A program made the position numbers and the translations under genes. Positions 1 to 10,914 of a stretch of DNA of 64,000 nucleotides are shown piece by piece. The notes beneath the pieces were generated by a model. The model was not told where the DNA came from and did not search any database. It saw only the letters and a program-made list of their open reading frames with translations. Positions within the stretch are counted from its first letter, which is position 1. Each line of letters begins with the position of its first letter. The DNA lies in NCBI GenBank assembly GCA_944472135.2, contig OX235262.1, positions 171,801,509 to 171,865,508 of the forward strand, read 5' to 3'. Source of the DNA: Trichobilharzia regenti (lineage: Eukaryota > Platyhelminthes > Trematoda > Strigeidida > Schistosomatidae).

Positions 1-924
1 ATGCGACAGACAACGGGCAACGAGGAAACAGGCATAAAATGGACTGACACAAAAGACTTGGAGGATCTGGATTTCGCCGATGATATATGTCTGATTTCCC
101 ATAAACTGGAAGATATGCAAGTGAAAAGTAACAAGTTGGCAGAAGAAGCATCAAAGATAGGACTTCACGTGAACATAGATAAAACAGAGGTGATGAAGAT
201 TCCTGACCAACATCAACAGCACAGCAACAACAACAGACAACAATCAGCCAGCATAAATGGGAAGAACCTGAAAGAAACAACCTCCTTCACCTACCACCTG
301 GGAAGCATCGTTTCAACTACAGGCGGAACTGACGAGGATATCAAAGCCAGAATCGGAAAAGCAAGACAAGCTTTCATTACTCTCAAATCTGTGTGGAGGT
401 CAACAGCACTCAGAATCAAAAATAACATCCGGATTTTCAACTTCAATGTGAAAGTCAGTGCTACTATACGGATCAGAGACTTGCAGCGCGTCATGAAGAG
501 CATCTCAAACAAACTACAGACTCATCAACAGTTGTCTTCGCTCAATACCACTCAAGATCAGATGGCCGGCCAGAAAAGATCAGCAACAGGGATCTCTGGC
601 AATGAGCGAACCAACCCATCAGGAACCGATTGTGAAACAAATAGGCAGGAAGAAATGGACATGGATTGGCTGGTCATACTCTGAGGAAACCATCAAGTGA
701 GTGACATCACTAGACAAGCCATTGCTCGAGTGGAACCCGAAAGGGAATCGGCGAGTTGGTCGTCAGTGCAAGGGTGACTTGGAGGAGGTCATGCGAGGAG
801 GAGATTAAAGCATGTGGGCAGACCTGGAGCGGGGTGAAAAAGTTGTCAGAAAACCGAAGGCAATGGAGGTGCGCAGCTGAAGCCCTATGTTCCTCTAGGA
901 ACTAAAGGATATAATAATAATAAA
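1..924 (+). mobile_element. RTE-like LINE (family A), 3' end, left edge cut by the window
   Basis: The frame from base 1 to 684 encodes the distal part of a non-LTR reverse transcriptase. It has the catalytic block DLDFADDICL near residues 22-31, then the GLHVNIDKTEVM segment and a TYHLGSIVS thumb-like segment. After about residue 150 the frame is shifted, but the same protein continues with stops to about base 900 (a WRRSCEEEIKACG-like C-terminus is readable). The unit ends in a conserved AGCCCTATGTTCC block at 881-893 and a TAA-type microsatellite at 906-924, the usual tail of RTE-clade elements. Other copies of family A lie at 3053, 8892, 13269, 46009, 48846 and 56742. RTE clade is inferred from the tail and the GTWNVRTM endonuclease start of the 48846 copy. 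It is dead through frameshifts and stops. Confidence 0.8.
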
Positions 925-1965
925 CCGAGGAATAACAACACTATGCAGTTCATCAACAAACCTAAATGATGAAATGAAGTAGATAGAGGAGGCGTTGCTG
1001 TTACACAACTATCCTATAAAATTCATTAGGAATATCAAAAGAGCTCAAGAGCAAAATAAAAATAATTGTGGAACTAGTTATGACAACATCAATAAGAGAG
1101 AATATATGTGATCCACTGGTATACCATATAAGGAGGAGACATCTGAGACCCTACATAGGATCCTCAATAAAACAGGAATTAGGGTGGCATTCAAACCTCA
1201 GAGACAAGTTCTGTAGTTTAAGGACCCGATGGATCCAATTAAACAAAATACCAGGCAATGACTGTGAGTTAAGTCAACTACATAGGTCAAACTAGTAAAT
1301 CAGGAGTAGTCAGATTATCAGAATATAGGAATTTAGCTAAGGTTAGAATGATTGTTCCCACCTACGAAGATAAGTAATTCAGAAAAAAACTCACCAGTCG
1401 CACTGCGTGCATCAACACACAACCATACAACTGGGTGGGAGAGGGTTAAAATTCTAGAAAGTAATATAAGTAGATGGAGAGAGATTGATTGATTACTGAA
1501 TCCTGGTTCATCGAGCGAATCTACAACCAGCGCATGCAATAGAAGTGACTCAACGCAAATACTAGATATATGGAAGATATTATCACCACCAGTCAAATCA
1601 GAGGATAATAAATAATGTTAAAATGTATTCAGTTTACATTATAACATTCTGACAAGTTATTTATTTTATTTTACCATAAAAACATCTTATTAACTCGTCT
1701 TATTTCCTATTGTATTTTATTGATAACACTAATATTATTTCTGAATGTACTTTATCTTCCATTCTGTTTCACACAAGTCTTGTGTTGATTTTATCCCAAT
1801 GACTGGCCACTTTCCGCTCACGTATATAAACGAAGCAAGAAAGTTGTGTGAGTGCCTTGATATTATTATGAGCTGCCGTAAATTGTTTTCAAAACGTGAT
1901 CATCAGTAGATATTACTGTACAACTCTGTATGGCTTTATCAAAATTAAATTTTATCCATAATGGA
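925..1965 (+). mobile_element. Penelope-like element, lineage 2 (PLE2), 5'-truncated and decayed
   Basis: Broken frames encode a PLE thumb region (IEEALLLHNYPIKFIRNIK-like, 970-1050), then a GIY-YIG-type endonuclease remnant with VNYIGQTSKSGVVRLSEYR around 1272-1330. The C-terminal stretch continues to about 1600 with many stops. The last part (about 1790-1965) is the lineage-2 3' terminus, ending in TTTTATCCATAATGG; near-identical termini occur at 9058, 35022 and 62940. It abuts the microsatellite tail of the LINE to its left. The motif order reverse transcriptase then GIY-YIG is diagnostic of Penelope-like elements. Confidence 0.75.
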
Positions 1966-2044
1966 ACTACATAATTTCAGTTGACAGGAGATTCCAAATT
2001 TAATAAACAGAGCTGAAAAAATTATCCTTGTATAGTTGATATTC

Positions 2045-2242
2045 GTGCGTTAGTGACACAGAGGTAGAATGCTCCCCAACCAGCAACGCACAAGCTTTAA
2101 TTGCTAAGTAAGTAATAAGACTGGTAAGGAGGGAAGGTTGGGCATGAGGCTAGCAACCCCAACCCGTAAACACGAATACCACTGCTATCGGAACTTTGAG
2201 GTTCTAGCTTGCAGCCGTATGTTACACAGGAATTAAAAAAAA
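2045..2242 (+). mobile_element. tRNA-headed SINE, family 1, old copy
   Basis: It starts with a diverged form of the GTGCGTCGGTGG head seen at 7501. The body has the family block GGGCATGAGGCTAGCAACCCC, and the unit closes with a diverged AGCCGTATGTTACACAGGAA tail and a short A-run at 2234-2242. The internal promoter boxes are decayed. It is clearly the same family as the copies at 4339, 7501 and 8269 but more diverged. Confidence 0.7.
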
Positions 2243-2299
2243 CAATAGTTTATACTCAGAAAGTTCAAGTTTAAACAAAAATAAATGTTTGTGTGCAAT

Positions 2300-2600
2300 G
2301 GTAAAGGAGTTGTGCAACAAATTCTGACTCTCCTCAAGTTTACCAAAGCAATCGCTATCAAAGGCTTGAAAATCGAAAGTAACAGTTATCAATCTTTAAT
2401 TCTCCTGGTAACTGAATGTCTTCAACCTCTCTTTCATCTGACTACACGATCTTTGGCTTTAACCTTTTGTCCTCCTCTTGCCTTTATTACGTAATTCCTT
2501 CGCCATTGCATGAAAACACTTATTTTTCGTTTAAGCTTGAGCTCCCTGAGCATAAGCTATATAACTGTAATTTTCTGAGCAGTATTGATTAAGTTTAAAG
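2300..2600 (+). mobile_element. PLE lineage-1-like C-terminal remnant
   Basis: The frame at 2285-2494 contains LLKFTKAIAIKGLKIE, which lines up with the C-terminal LLRFAEAIAIKRF segment of the PLE at 58560. A 3' terminal sequence resembling other lineage-1 ends follows (2560-2600). It is short and has no catalytic motif, so the call rests on this one alignment. Confidence 0.45.
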
Positions 2601-3052
2601 TCTCCTGTCATTAACTGACACCATGTGGCATATTCAAGTATGTTAAGACTGTTCTGTACATGAATTTAGTTAATCTGTTTAGACTGAACGCAGTTGAGGA
2701 GAAGCCAATGAAAGTGAATGATGGTATCATCTTATTCCGCACAAATTTCTGTTCTTGCTTTATTCAAATTCATAAAGGGGAATAAATATACGAATTTCCT
2801 TTTCCAATCATTTTCAATTCATAGAGTAGGTTGTCTTTAAGTGATATGCTCTGTGATACTGTTAGAAGAGGCATTTTAAATCAGCACAGGGTGAATCCTA
2901 ATGATTCTATCAAAAAATCACTTATCCATCAACCTTGCTGAGAATATGACACAGGAAAAAAATTCAGTTATAGCCGTGAATACTGGCAACAGTTAAGACA
3001 TATATATTACTGGTAGATATGAATAAACTAAGGTGATCACACGTACTAACCA

Positions 3053-4200
3053 GTATTATTATTTATTATTTTTCCCATGGGTTTCGAGTGGAACATACCT
3101 CTTCAACAGCACATCTCCACTTGATCTTGTTCTCTACTGTGTTCACCTGCTGACGCCCTGACTGCTCATAGTCTCTCATCTCCTCATCACACGGTCTCCT
3201 TCGTGTCACTCTCGGTCCCATACCAAACTCATCGCTTCCCTTTAGGGTTTCACTCCAGCGATGGCCGGATGCATGAGGTCATTCGACGGTCTCTTCCATG
3301 TGTGTCCGATCCATCTCCATTTTCTTTGAGACATTTGTCGAACAGTAGGTCCTTGGTTAGTTCGTTACCAGAGTTTCTTGACTCCAGTTCTTTCTGGCCA
3401 GCCATCTGAGCTTCAATGTGGAGTCGTAGGAGACAGCTGTTGATAAAAACCTGAAGCCGCCAGGTTGAAATACTTTTCCTGACGCTCAGTACAAGTTGCT
3501 GATCGATTGTTGTTGAAAATCCGAAATTTGTTGTTTAAAAATGAGTACAGAAGATTTCCAAACTGAGTAATAAGGTTTGTCTAGTCTATCTAAACCTGAC
3601 TGGTTATCACATCCTCAGCAGTGCTGTAGCTGGCAGGTGAAATGATTACGCCCGGTCAGATAAGTGAATGAAGTGACATCATTCAGATTTCTTCAGTTGA
3701 CAGTGATTAATAATTGTTGCTGATGATTGGTCGGTTATCGTTATCACCTCCGTTTGCGCCTTCTCTGTTTTCACCAACAGTCCTGTCTTCAATGCCCGCC
3801 TGCTTCTTCAGCCAGTTTGTTGGTTTTCACCAGTAAGTCTTCGGATTTGTTTGACATTAGACATACATTATCCGCAAAACCGAGATCTTCTAGAATCTTC
3901 TTATCGCTCCAATACACTCCTGTCTTGTCGCTCTCCAAGTAGTATAATCCAGTCCACCACAATAGGGAATATCATTTGTGATAATAGCCAGCCTTGTGTT
4001 AATCCTGTATCCCCTTCAAAGGGTCCGCTCAGCCTTCCCTTGTGAAAAACCTGACATGTGAGATTGTCATATAGCTGTTGCATGAGGTTGATGAAGACTT
4101 AGGGCACTCCATAGTGTTGTAGTAGTTTCCAAGTTACTTCGTGGTCAGTGCTATCGAAAGCCTTTTGAAAGCCAATGAAATTGAGGTAGAGAATTGGCTG
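3053..4200 (-). mobile_element. RTE-like LINE (family A), 3' half, minus strand
   Basis: Read on the minus strand from about 4200, broken frames give the reverse transcriptase block FQKAFDSTDHE, then VTWKLLQHYGVP, MQQLYDNLTCQVFHKGRLSG and a QGWLLSQMIFPIVVDWI block. The latter corresponds to the usual RQG-LLSP-MF-VDWIM motif of RTE-type polymerases. The catalytic ADD region and C-terminus follow with frameshifts. The 3' end carries GGTATGTTCCACTCGAAACC and a TAA-rich tail at 3053-3075. The 5' end is missing, as expected for 5'-truncated LINE insertion, and the coding potential is lost. Confidence 0.8.
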
Positions 4201-4338
4201 TCATTCGATATAGTGTCTCGATCCATTTTTGTTATTGTAATTAACTCAGTTTGTAAATGAATGGCTGTTTTGCACTGAATGATTTCAACTTTACTGGCAA
4301 TTAACATTCCTCAAACTTAACAAGTATCTTCTACTTTT

Positions 4339-4574
4339 TTTTATTTTCCTGCACGTTCCCAGTGGAACATAGGGCTCCAAGCTAGATGCTTCAAGTTTCT
4401 GTAGCAGTGGTGATTATTTTTACAGGATGGGGTTGCTAGCCTCATGCCAAACCCTTCCTCTTCACCAGTCTCACTACTGGCTTAGCGAGGTGAAGGAGTG
4501 CGCCGGCCGGGGATCAAACCCCGGACCATGTGCATGGTCGGCGAGAGTCCTAACCGCTATGCCACCGACGCACA
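4339..4574 (-). mobile_element. tRNA-headed SINE, family 1, with 13-bp target-site duplication
   Basis: On the minus strand the unit begins GTGCGTCGGTGGCATAGCGG (tRNA-like A-box region), with GGTTTGATCCC as B-box. A body containing GGCATGAGGCTAGCAACCCC and a tail AGCCCTATGTTCCACTGGGA ending in an A-rich run complete it. The identical 13-mer ATCTTCTACTTTT flanks it at 4326-4338 and 4575-4587, so this is a complete insertion made by target-primed reverse transcription. The tail is shared with LINE family A. Confidence 0.9.
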
Positions 4575-4789
4575 ATCTTCTACTTTTACGTTGTGTATAT
4601 CGGCACACTAAGAATCGTGAACAACTGTTGGTGATCTAAGTGTATGTGTATGTCACAGGGGTCAGATCAAGTGTGCATAAAATGAAGACGCATATTCTGC
4701 TAGAATAATTAGTAGGCGACTAAAAAGTCATGAAAGTTTCTTCTGCTACTATATTACTTTAATTCTCTTCCGGTCTATGATTAACTTAC

Positions 4790-6155
4790 TCATCCAGAAG
4801 TAAAATTCATACTCTAAATGGAGAACGAGTCTAGCATTCATTTCCTTGATGTGAACTTATCAAGGAGGGCCACTGGAACTCTGAAGAGACCGATTTATAC
4901 AAAACTGCCATGGAATGGTCAACTGACATATTTCTACAGCTGCGTACCTGTTGGTTGAAAACAAAACCTGATCCAGTCACTTGCCACTCGCATTCAAATT
5001 ATATGTAATCCAGATACTGTGGAGGATGAGTTGAATCTTTTAAGAAAAATCCTCATTGAAAATGGATTTCCACCACGTTTTATAGACAAGAATATACAGT
5101 CAAATCCTGTGAAATGTGACTTATCAACCATAACCAAGAAAATACCGTACATGAGCTTAGAATTCAAAGGTGACTTAGCTTCCGATATCATGAAAAGGAG
5201 GATATCAGTCCTTGAAAAGGACATTCCTCGCTGTATCTTTGACAATAGCCTTTACCAGTCGACCATTACTATTCAATAACCTGAAGGACAAGATCCCACT
5301 GTTGACCAACTCTATGTGCGTTTATCAATTCACCTGCTCATGTGGAGCTATGTATATCGGTCACTCGACGCGAGTTTTGTCCGAGGGGGTATAAGAACAC
5401 TGTCCTGCATGGTTACGAAGATGTGGAAGTGAAGCAATAAGAAGCGCGATCATTGTACATCTGGTCGATAATGATCAGCCTATTTCTATAGCCTCCGTCT
5501 TTAAAGTCATCTACAACGAGAAATGTATTTTGCTCAAATTGTTACGTACCTGTGTCATCTGTATTGCTGAAGCTTTGGCTATCCAGACAGAAGAGCCAGA
5601 TCTCTGTATACCCCTACAACGTTGATTGCCTTAAACCCTCTCTGCTAAATTAAGGTAATCCCTATTCATATTTTGGCTCTACTAATTTTTTTTCATTTTG
5701 TCTGTTTAATTCATATACCTTCCTCTTATTACGTCAATTGCTACTATTACTCTTCTCACTTTGAACTGTCCCCGGTATTATTTCGCTCGTTCCACTTGTC
5801 ACTCTGAATCAATTCTGTTTTGCAACGTTAAACTCTATGCTATCAAATTACACAGAATGTTAGGTGACGTTTTCATTTTTATTCTATTTGCTTACTTATC
5901 CCATCATTTCACACCCTCTATCCAATTTCTATACACCCTATGAATTGTTCTATATATGACATTCATTGTTTTGCCACTTGACGTTGAACTATGATTATAA
6001 TTACAAACATTTTAATTGCGTTTCATACTAATATTATTATTTTTATGTATTTATGATTCAGTTCCCTCACGGGATATAACTTCTTAAAAACCACATATAT
6101 ACGATTGCAAAGCTTGATGATTAATTCGTTGGAAAGAATTTCTTCTCTGAATCAC
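4790..6155 (+). mobile_element. Penelope-like element, lineage 1 (PLE1), thumb, GIY-YIG and 3' terminus
   Basis: Reading from about 4810, shifting frames give SSIHFLDVNLSRRATGTLKR, the PWNGQLTYFYSCVPV segment, ENGFPPRFIDKNIQ and EFKGDLASDIMKRRIS. All belong to the region after the PLE reverse transcriptase catalytic core. The endonuclease starts at 5316 with YQFTCSCGAMYIGHSTRVL (the GIY-YIG half-motif pair reads VYQF and MYIG). Beyond 5394 the frame is lost, but the C-terminal segments continue to about 5625. The non-coding 3' part ends near 6155 with a degenerate hammerhead-like motif. The reverse transcriptase fingers and palm are absent, so it is 5' truncated. Confidence 0.8.
6101..6153 (+). 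other. Hammerhead-like relic in PLE1 3' terminus
   Basis: A TTGATGA block at 6114-6120 is followed by a short AATTCGTT stretch and GAAA at 6132-6135, then a TTCT stretch and CTGAAT. Ten related terminal motifs in the window share the order GTACAG, a CTTGATGA-like block, GATGAATTCGTC, GAAA, an AGAG/CTCTT hairpin and GCTGAAC. That matches helix I, core, helix II, core, helix III and helix I of a type I hammerhead. This copy has U for the first core C and weak helices, so it is read as a decayed ribozyme. Confidence 0.4.
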
Positions 6156-6527
6156 TTATTTCGACAAATAATATTTCCTGACGAAAATACTGTTTTTCAC
6201 TATTAGGGAAATTGATGAAATAGCCTAACAAAAAACATACAACACAAAGGCAGGTACGTGTTATTTCAGGCTTGGTGATGCCTGTCCAAGAGTGTCATTT
6301 CGAAATCAACTATGTGGTGTTTCTAACTCATTCTTTTAATGAAGTCTGTGGAGTCTGATATTTTCAACTTTGACACGAGCATTTTTAGGTAAGCTTGACT
6401 TATGCCACATATTTACGGAGATAACCAAATGAAGGTTGACTGATTTACTGGCAGTCAGTCTTATCGTAACGAAGAATAAAATAGAATACATCATCTTCAT
6501 GATAACCTGACTAAATAGTGCGTCAGT

Positions 6528-6725
6528 AATTCAGGAGGAGAGTACTCTTCAGACAAGTACCCAGCCCAGGGTTCGATCGCCGGCCGAAGAACTTCTACAC
6601 TCCGCCTAGTCGATAGGTAGTAAGCCCAGTTAACAGGGAAAGGTGGGTGTGAGGCCAGTAATCCCTTCGAAATGTTTCGAACACATTAACTCACAGGTGG
6701 AGGCAATCCAGTTGACTTATGGATT
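6528..6725 (+). mobile_element. SINE-like repeat, family 3 (tRNA-like B-box)
   Basis: GGGTTCGATCGCC at about 6570 resembles a pol III B-box. The body GGGTGTGAGGCCAGTAATCCC parallels the GGGATGAGGCTAGCAACCCC of SINE family 1, so the two families share an internal module. The ends are not defined and no target-site duplication is seen. Confidence 0.45.
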
Positions 6726-6734
6726 GGAAAGTCA

Positions 6735-8035
6735 GAAAGGCGAGAGCTTCCAATGTTAGATTGTAACGTAAAAAGGAAAGAAAACGGGAAGTTAAACATT
6801 GGTGTTTACAGGAAATCCACACATTCAAACAGATATTTGGACTTCCGATCATCCCATCCTATGTCAGTGAGAATAGGATTGGTGAAGTGTTTAAATGACA
6901 GAGCACAAAAACTAAGTAGTACCAAGAAAAATCTAAGACAGGAAGTGAGACATATAAGAGAAGCCTTGAGACTTAATAATTACCTTGATAAATTAGTCAG
7001 GAAATATGTAGGGAAATGTAAAAATAAAAATAAAATAAATAATGATAGTAGCGATAGTGATGGTAATAATAATAATATTAATGACGACATGCATGTCAGA
7101 TATGTGCAAGACAACACCAACAGTAAGGAATCAAAATCATTAGTAATTCCATACAAGGAAGGAACCTCGGGTACCACCTTACGCAAAATTCTTAACAAGG
7201 CAGGATTAAAAGTGACTGGCATTCAAACCACCCACAAACTCAATTAGAAACAAGCTTTGCGGGTTAAAGCAACAATCCTGTGGAGCCTTTAAAACAAAAC
7301 AATTTAGTTTATCTAATACCCTGTCTGCAATGGTTGTCAGGTCAAATACATAGGGAAAGTAGTAGAACAGGTGCAGTCAGAATAGCGGGGCATAGAAACC
7401 TAGCAAAATCTAGATTAGTTGACCCGAATAAGATAAGAAATATAGAGAATAGTTCAGCTATAACACTATATGCAATTACACGCAACCATACAACAAGATG
7501 TGCGTCGGTGGTATAGCGGTTAGGGTGCTTGCCGACCATGCACATGGTCCGGCCTTCGATCCCCGGCCGCCAACGCACTCCTTTACCTCGGTGAGGCAGA
7601 AATAATGCTGGTAAAGAGGAAAGGTTGGGGATGAGGCTAGCAACCCCATTCTGTAAAAATTAAACACTGCTACAGAAACTTCAAGCCACTAGCTTGGAGC
7701 CCTATGTTCCACTGGGAACGTGAAGGAAAAAAAAATACAACAAGATGGATGGGATAAGATGACAGTTTTAAAATCTAATGTAACAGAGTTCGATAACTGA
7801 CTGAGGCTTTGTTTATCGAATCAACTGCAAATATGTGTACTGGGAATGATTCAACATATGTCCAGCCAGGGATCTGAAAAGTTCTACTACCCCTACGACG
7901 ATAAATAGGAGAGAAAAGAGAAAGCTATAAAAGTCAAGTTTCGAAGTTGTGTGATTATAACTTATGATATGATTACGAACAATAAATTTTGTTCGAAACG
8001 TCATCCAGTAAATAATACTGTTTCACTGTGTAATA
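6735..8035 (+). mobile_element. Penelope-like element, lineage 2, split by a SINE
   Basis: The frame 6753-7247 is a PLE region downstream of the catalytic core: VKRKENGKLNIGVYRKSTHS, SVRIGLVKCLNDRAQ and LVIPYKEGTS-type segments, with a low-complexity Asn/Asp insert in the middle. After a frame change, 7280-7500 gives NLVYLIPC, an IHRESSRTGAVRI segment and GHRNLAKSR, a GIY-YIG-type domain whose second cysteine region is altered. The frame is interrupted at 7501 by a 235-bp SINE and resumes at 7748. The 3' terminus (7930-8035) has a stable hairpin GAACAA/TTGTTC followed by GAAAC. The element is dead. Confidence 0.8.
7501..7735 (+). mobile_element. tRNA-headed SINE, family 1, complete, 12-bp duplication
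   Basis: A perfect 12-bp direct repeat TACAACAAGATG flanks it (7489-7500 and 7736-7747). The head TGCGTCGGTGGTATAGCGGT holds the A-box-like sequence and CTTCGATCCCC at about 7555 is the B-box. The tail AGCCCTATGTTCCACTGGGA at 7698-7717 precedes an A-run at 7727-7735. It lies inside a PLE2 coding remnant, so it is younger than that PLE. Confidence 0.93.
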
Positions 8036-8268
8036 CATTTAATAAACAAACTAATATGGAAGTAGTAATAATGTCTACTTACATGTGTGAGTGTATTCGA
8101 AGAAAAGTTTTGTAGTTTCTTAAGGTAACCCGACTGAAGATCTCCTGAGTTGTGTTTATTCCATTCAAATGATGCCATAACTGAGGGAACAAAATAAGTT
8201 AGAAGCTGTGTACACGTCAAAGTGTATTTTGTCAATAAAAGAAGTAATAATAATAATAATAATAATAA

Positions 8269-8501
8269 TTTTTCCTTCACGTTCCCAGTGGAACATAGGG
8301 CTCCAAGCTAGTGGCTTGAAGTTTCTGTAGCAGTGTTTAATTTTTACAGGATAGGGTTGCTAGCCTCATCCCCAACCTTTCCTCTTTACCAGCATTATTT
8401 CTGGCTCAGTAAGGTAAAAGAGTGCGTTGGCAGCCGGGGATCGAACGCCGGACCATGTGCATGGTCGGCGAGCGTCCTAACCGCTATACCACCGACGCAC
8501 A
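8269..8501 (-). mobile_element. tRNA-headed SINE, family 1, minus strand
   Basis: It is the same structure as at 7501 in reverse. The tail CCTTCACGTTCCCAGTGGAA starts at 8273, next to a TAA microsatellite at 8245-8269. The B-box complement GGGATCGAACG is near 8438, and the head ends in CCACCGACGCAC at 8489-8500. No clear flanking duplication is seen, perhaps because the insertion used the simple repeat. Confidence 0.88.
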
Positions 8502-8891
8502 ATATTCGATAGTGACAATGCAGTTTTAACAAAAACCTGTGACCAATACGCCCATAGAATTTCGAGAAAAAGCACATATTTTTGTTTAAATGTTATTGAA
8601 GTCATTGTCCTTTCGGCTAGTTAGTGAGTTAAACAAGTAACAGACTAAAAGTGCACAAAGAAACCGTGAGTAGGTCATAAAAATAAATTAGATTTGTATT
8701 ATATATATATACGAAACAACAGCATATTCACAAAAATTGAAATATTGATTTGAAAGTTGAACTATAAAGTAAACATATGTGAAACAAACAAACTAACAAT
8801 AATAATTAAGTGTTGGTTTTTATGGATTCGATTGGTGACAGGTGTGATCAGCAGTTGATATCGGTTAGAGAATTATAGGACAACATGGAAT

Positions 8892-9055
8892 TGTTATTAT
8901 TCCCATGGGTTCCTAGTGGGACGTAGGGCTTCAACGACACACCTCCATTTCGTTCGATTTTCTACTGTCCTCTTCAGCTGACTGGCCACACGATTGACCA
9001 TAATTTCTCATCCCTCCCACCTCGCTACACACCCTCCTCCATGCTACCCTCCCGA
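8892..9055 (-). mobile_element. RTE-like LINE (family A), 3' terminal scrap
   Basis: It starts with the minus-strand TAA tail and the CCCATGGGTTCCTAGTGGGA block at 8902, then the family A C-terminal region as far as about 9055. It is only about 160 bp and is joined directly to a PLE2 terminus on its right. Confidence 0.7.
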
Positions 9056-9057
9056 GG

Positions 9058-9172
9058 TGATATGATTATAAGCAGTAATAAATTGTGCTCGAAACATTGT
9101 CATCAGTAAATATTACTGTATAACAACACTGTGAGACTTTATCAAAAACAAAATTTTACCCATAATGGGATT
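9058..9172 (+). mobile_element. PLE lineage-2 3' terminus alone
   Basis: It contains AGCA/TGCT flanking an AT-rich loop, then CTCGAAAC, then ATCAGTAAATATTACTGTAT and the end TTTTACCCATAATGG. It is nearly the same as the termini at about 1860-1965, 35107-35163 and (minus) 62940-63080. No coding sequence is attached on the left, so it is a terminus without a body. Confidence 0.7.
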
Positions 9173-9174
9173 TT

Positions 9175-10575
9175 CTTTTGTATAAATAACTTTGGTATTT
9201 CCAACTGAATGTCTAAGACTTCAACAATACAACGGGAGACGAAAGCGTATTGTCTGGAGTCCTGACGTCATGGAAGCAGAATTGAATGTTCTGAAAGAAA
9301 TATCCTTCTAAATTGTGGATATCCACCAAGATTTATCGACAAGAATATCAAATCAAAGGTCCACAGGAACAAAACATCACTTGCTTCAAAGAACACGCTT
9401 CACATGAATCTGAATTTCAAGATCTGAAGATTTAGCTTGCGAAATCCTCAAGAGAAGAATTTCAGAGTCTCTGGAGAGCACATTCTTCGCAGCAATGCTT
9501 AGAGTAGTGTTCTTCAGTCATCCATTGATCCACAGAAGCCTTAAGTACAAGTTCCCATATCTGGCCAATTCTATGTACATATATCAGTTCACCTGTTGCT
9601 GTGGTGCCAGGTGCATTGGTCGTTCGACGTGTATCCTCTCCGAATGTTTTAAGAACACTGCCATGCATGGCTTCAAAAAGGTAGTATTGGCTGCATACGG
9701 AGTACGATATTTGGACATCTCGTCAACACTGGTCATTCCATCTCAACAAACGCCTCCTGCTTCAAAGTAATCTATAAAGTGAAGAATAACCTACCAAAAG
9801 CAGTACGCTTTCTTCTCCTGGCTGTATTACTGAAGCCTTAGCCATTCACTTGGATAAACCAGGGTTATGCATACAAAACAAAATCATCTAACCACTCCTA
9901 TTATCACGATAAAAGCTATGTTGACTCCTACTGACTTGATGTTTGTGTGCTTGTTGTTTTCTAACTCCTTACAATATTTGTAATTTTTAGAACTTATACA
10001 TAATTTCATATTTTGCTTTGTTGCTTTGTGCATCCTAATCACAACCCATTCATTAAACTATTCATCTTATTACGTAACTGCATCCCGCTTATTCAACTTC
10101 TCCACTCCCGCTCCTTAGCTACAATTTGATTATTTATCACAATTTTATCCAAAAGCCACCCTACGTATCACATTTTCCGGCAGACAGTTAATCCAGTCTA
10201 ACGCTACGGACAAGATACCCCTTTTGGCCGCTTACACCTTACAGTGTGTAATACAATTTTTTTAAGGACAAAGTTTACCAGTATCTAATTGGTCTGAACA
10301 CTTCTTTGTTAAATATATTTACGATTGTACACCTCATGAAAATGAATCGTCGAAAAGGAAAAATTTTCTTCGCTGTTTGTGCCTTCTTCTTCTTATCACA
10401 ATTTTGAAATGTCTTGACAACAATAACCCTAACTAAATTTTATTCTTATCGGGCAAACCTAATGTACACACACACACACACACAAAATAAGTGTATAGAT
10501 AATTACGACTGTACGGTCAGCTAATTGAATGAATTCGCCTCCGAAATGAGACTCTTTACTGAACTAAGTGTTTTG
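9175..10575 (+). mobile_element. Penelope-like element, lineage 1, with long 3' terminus
   Basis: Translated pieces include a PPRFIDKNIKSK-like segment (about 9325), a frame-shifted SSEDLACEILK region and an endonuclease block at 9495-9770. The latter has YQFTCCCGARCIGRSTCIL, where the GIY-YIG second half has lost its tyrosine (RCIG for RYIG). The C-terminal region with ALAIHLDKPGLC is readable in another frame to 9890. The 3' part holds a (CA)n run (10470-10488) and two hammerhead-like terminal motifs (10321-10375 and 10500-10555), so two termini may be joined. Confidence 0.75.
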
Positions 10576-10914
10576 TTTTAATTAATTAGTTTTCAGTTAT
10601 ATCAGGGTAAAATATCGTCTTCTATGTGTCTCGTTGTTATTATTACTATTATTATTATGTATTAATTTTTCGCGAAAATAAACGGCTTTTTGATGAATAG
10701 TACACGTAGGCAAGTTCCGTAATCCAACTGATTGTACGCGTTCACACATTGTGGTCGCTGTACTTTATCTTTTTATTATAATTTATGCACCTTTCGTGAA
10801 TTGTAATTCCATTGATCTTACTTAGAAAATCGATAGTATTTAAAAACACTAATATTGTTAATGAGGACTATTCTAGAATATTCTATGTATGTAGACATAT
10901 GCATAATTTTCAAG

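Noticed and set aside
7501..7575. A true tRNA gene
   Set aside because: A- and B-box are present but the cloverleaf is not complete and the same sequence is the head of a dispersed SINE.
8023..8280. Minus-strand ORF with a poly-Leu start
   Set aside because: The leucines come from a TAA microsatellite at the SINE junction.
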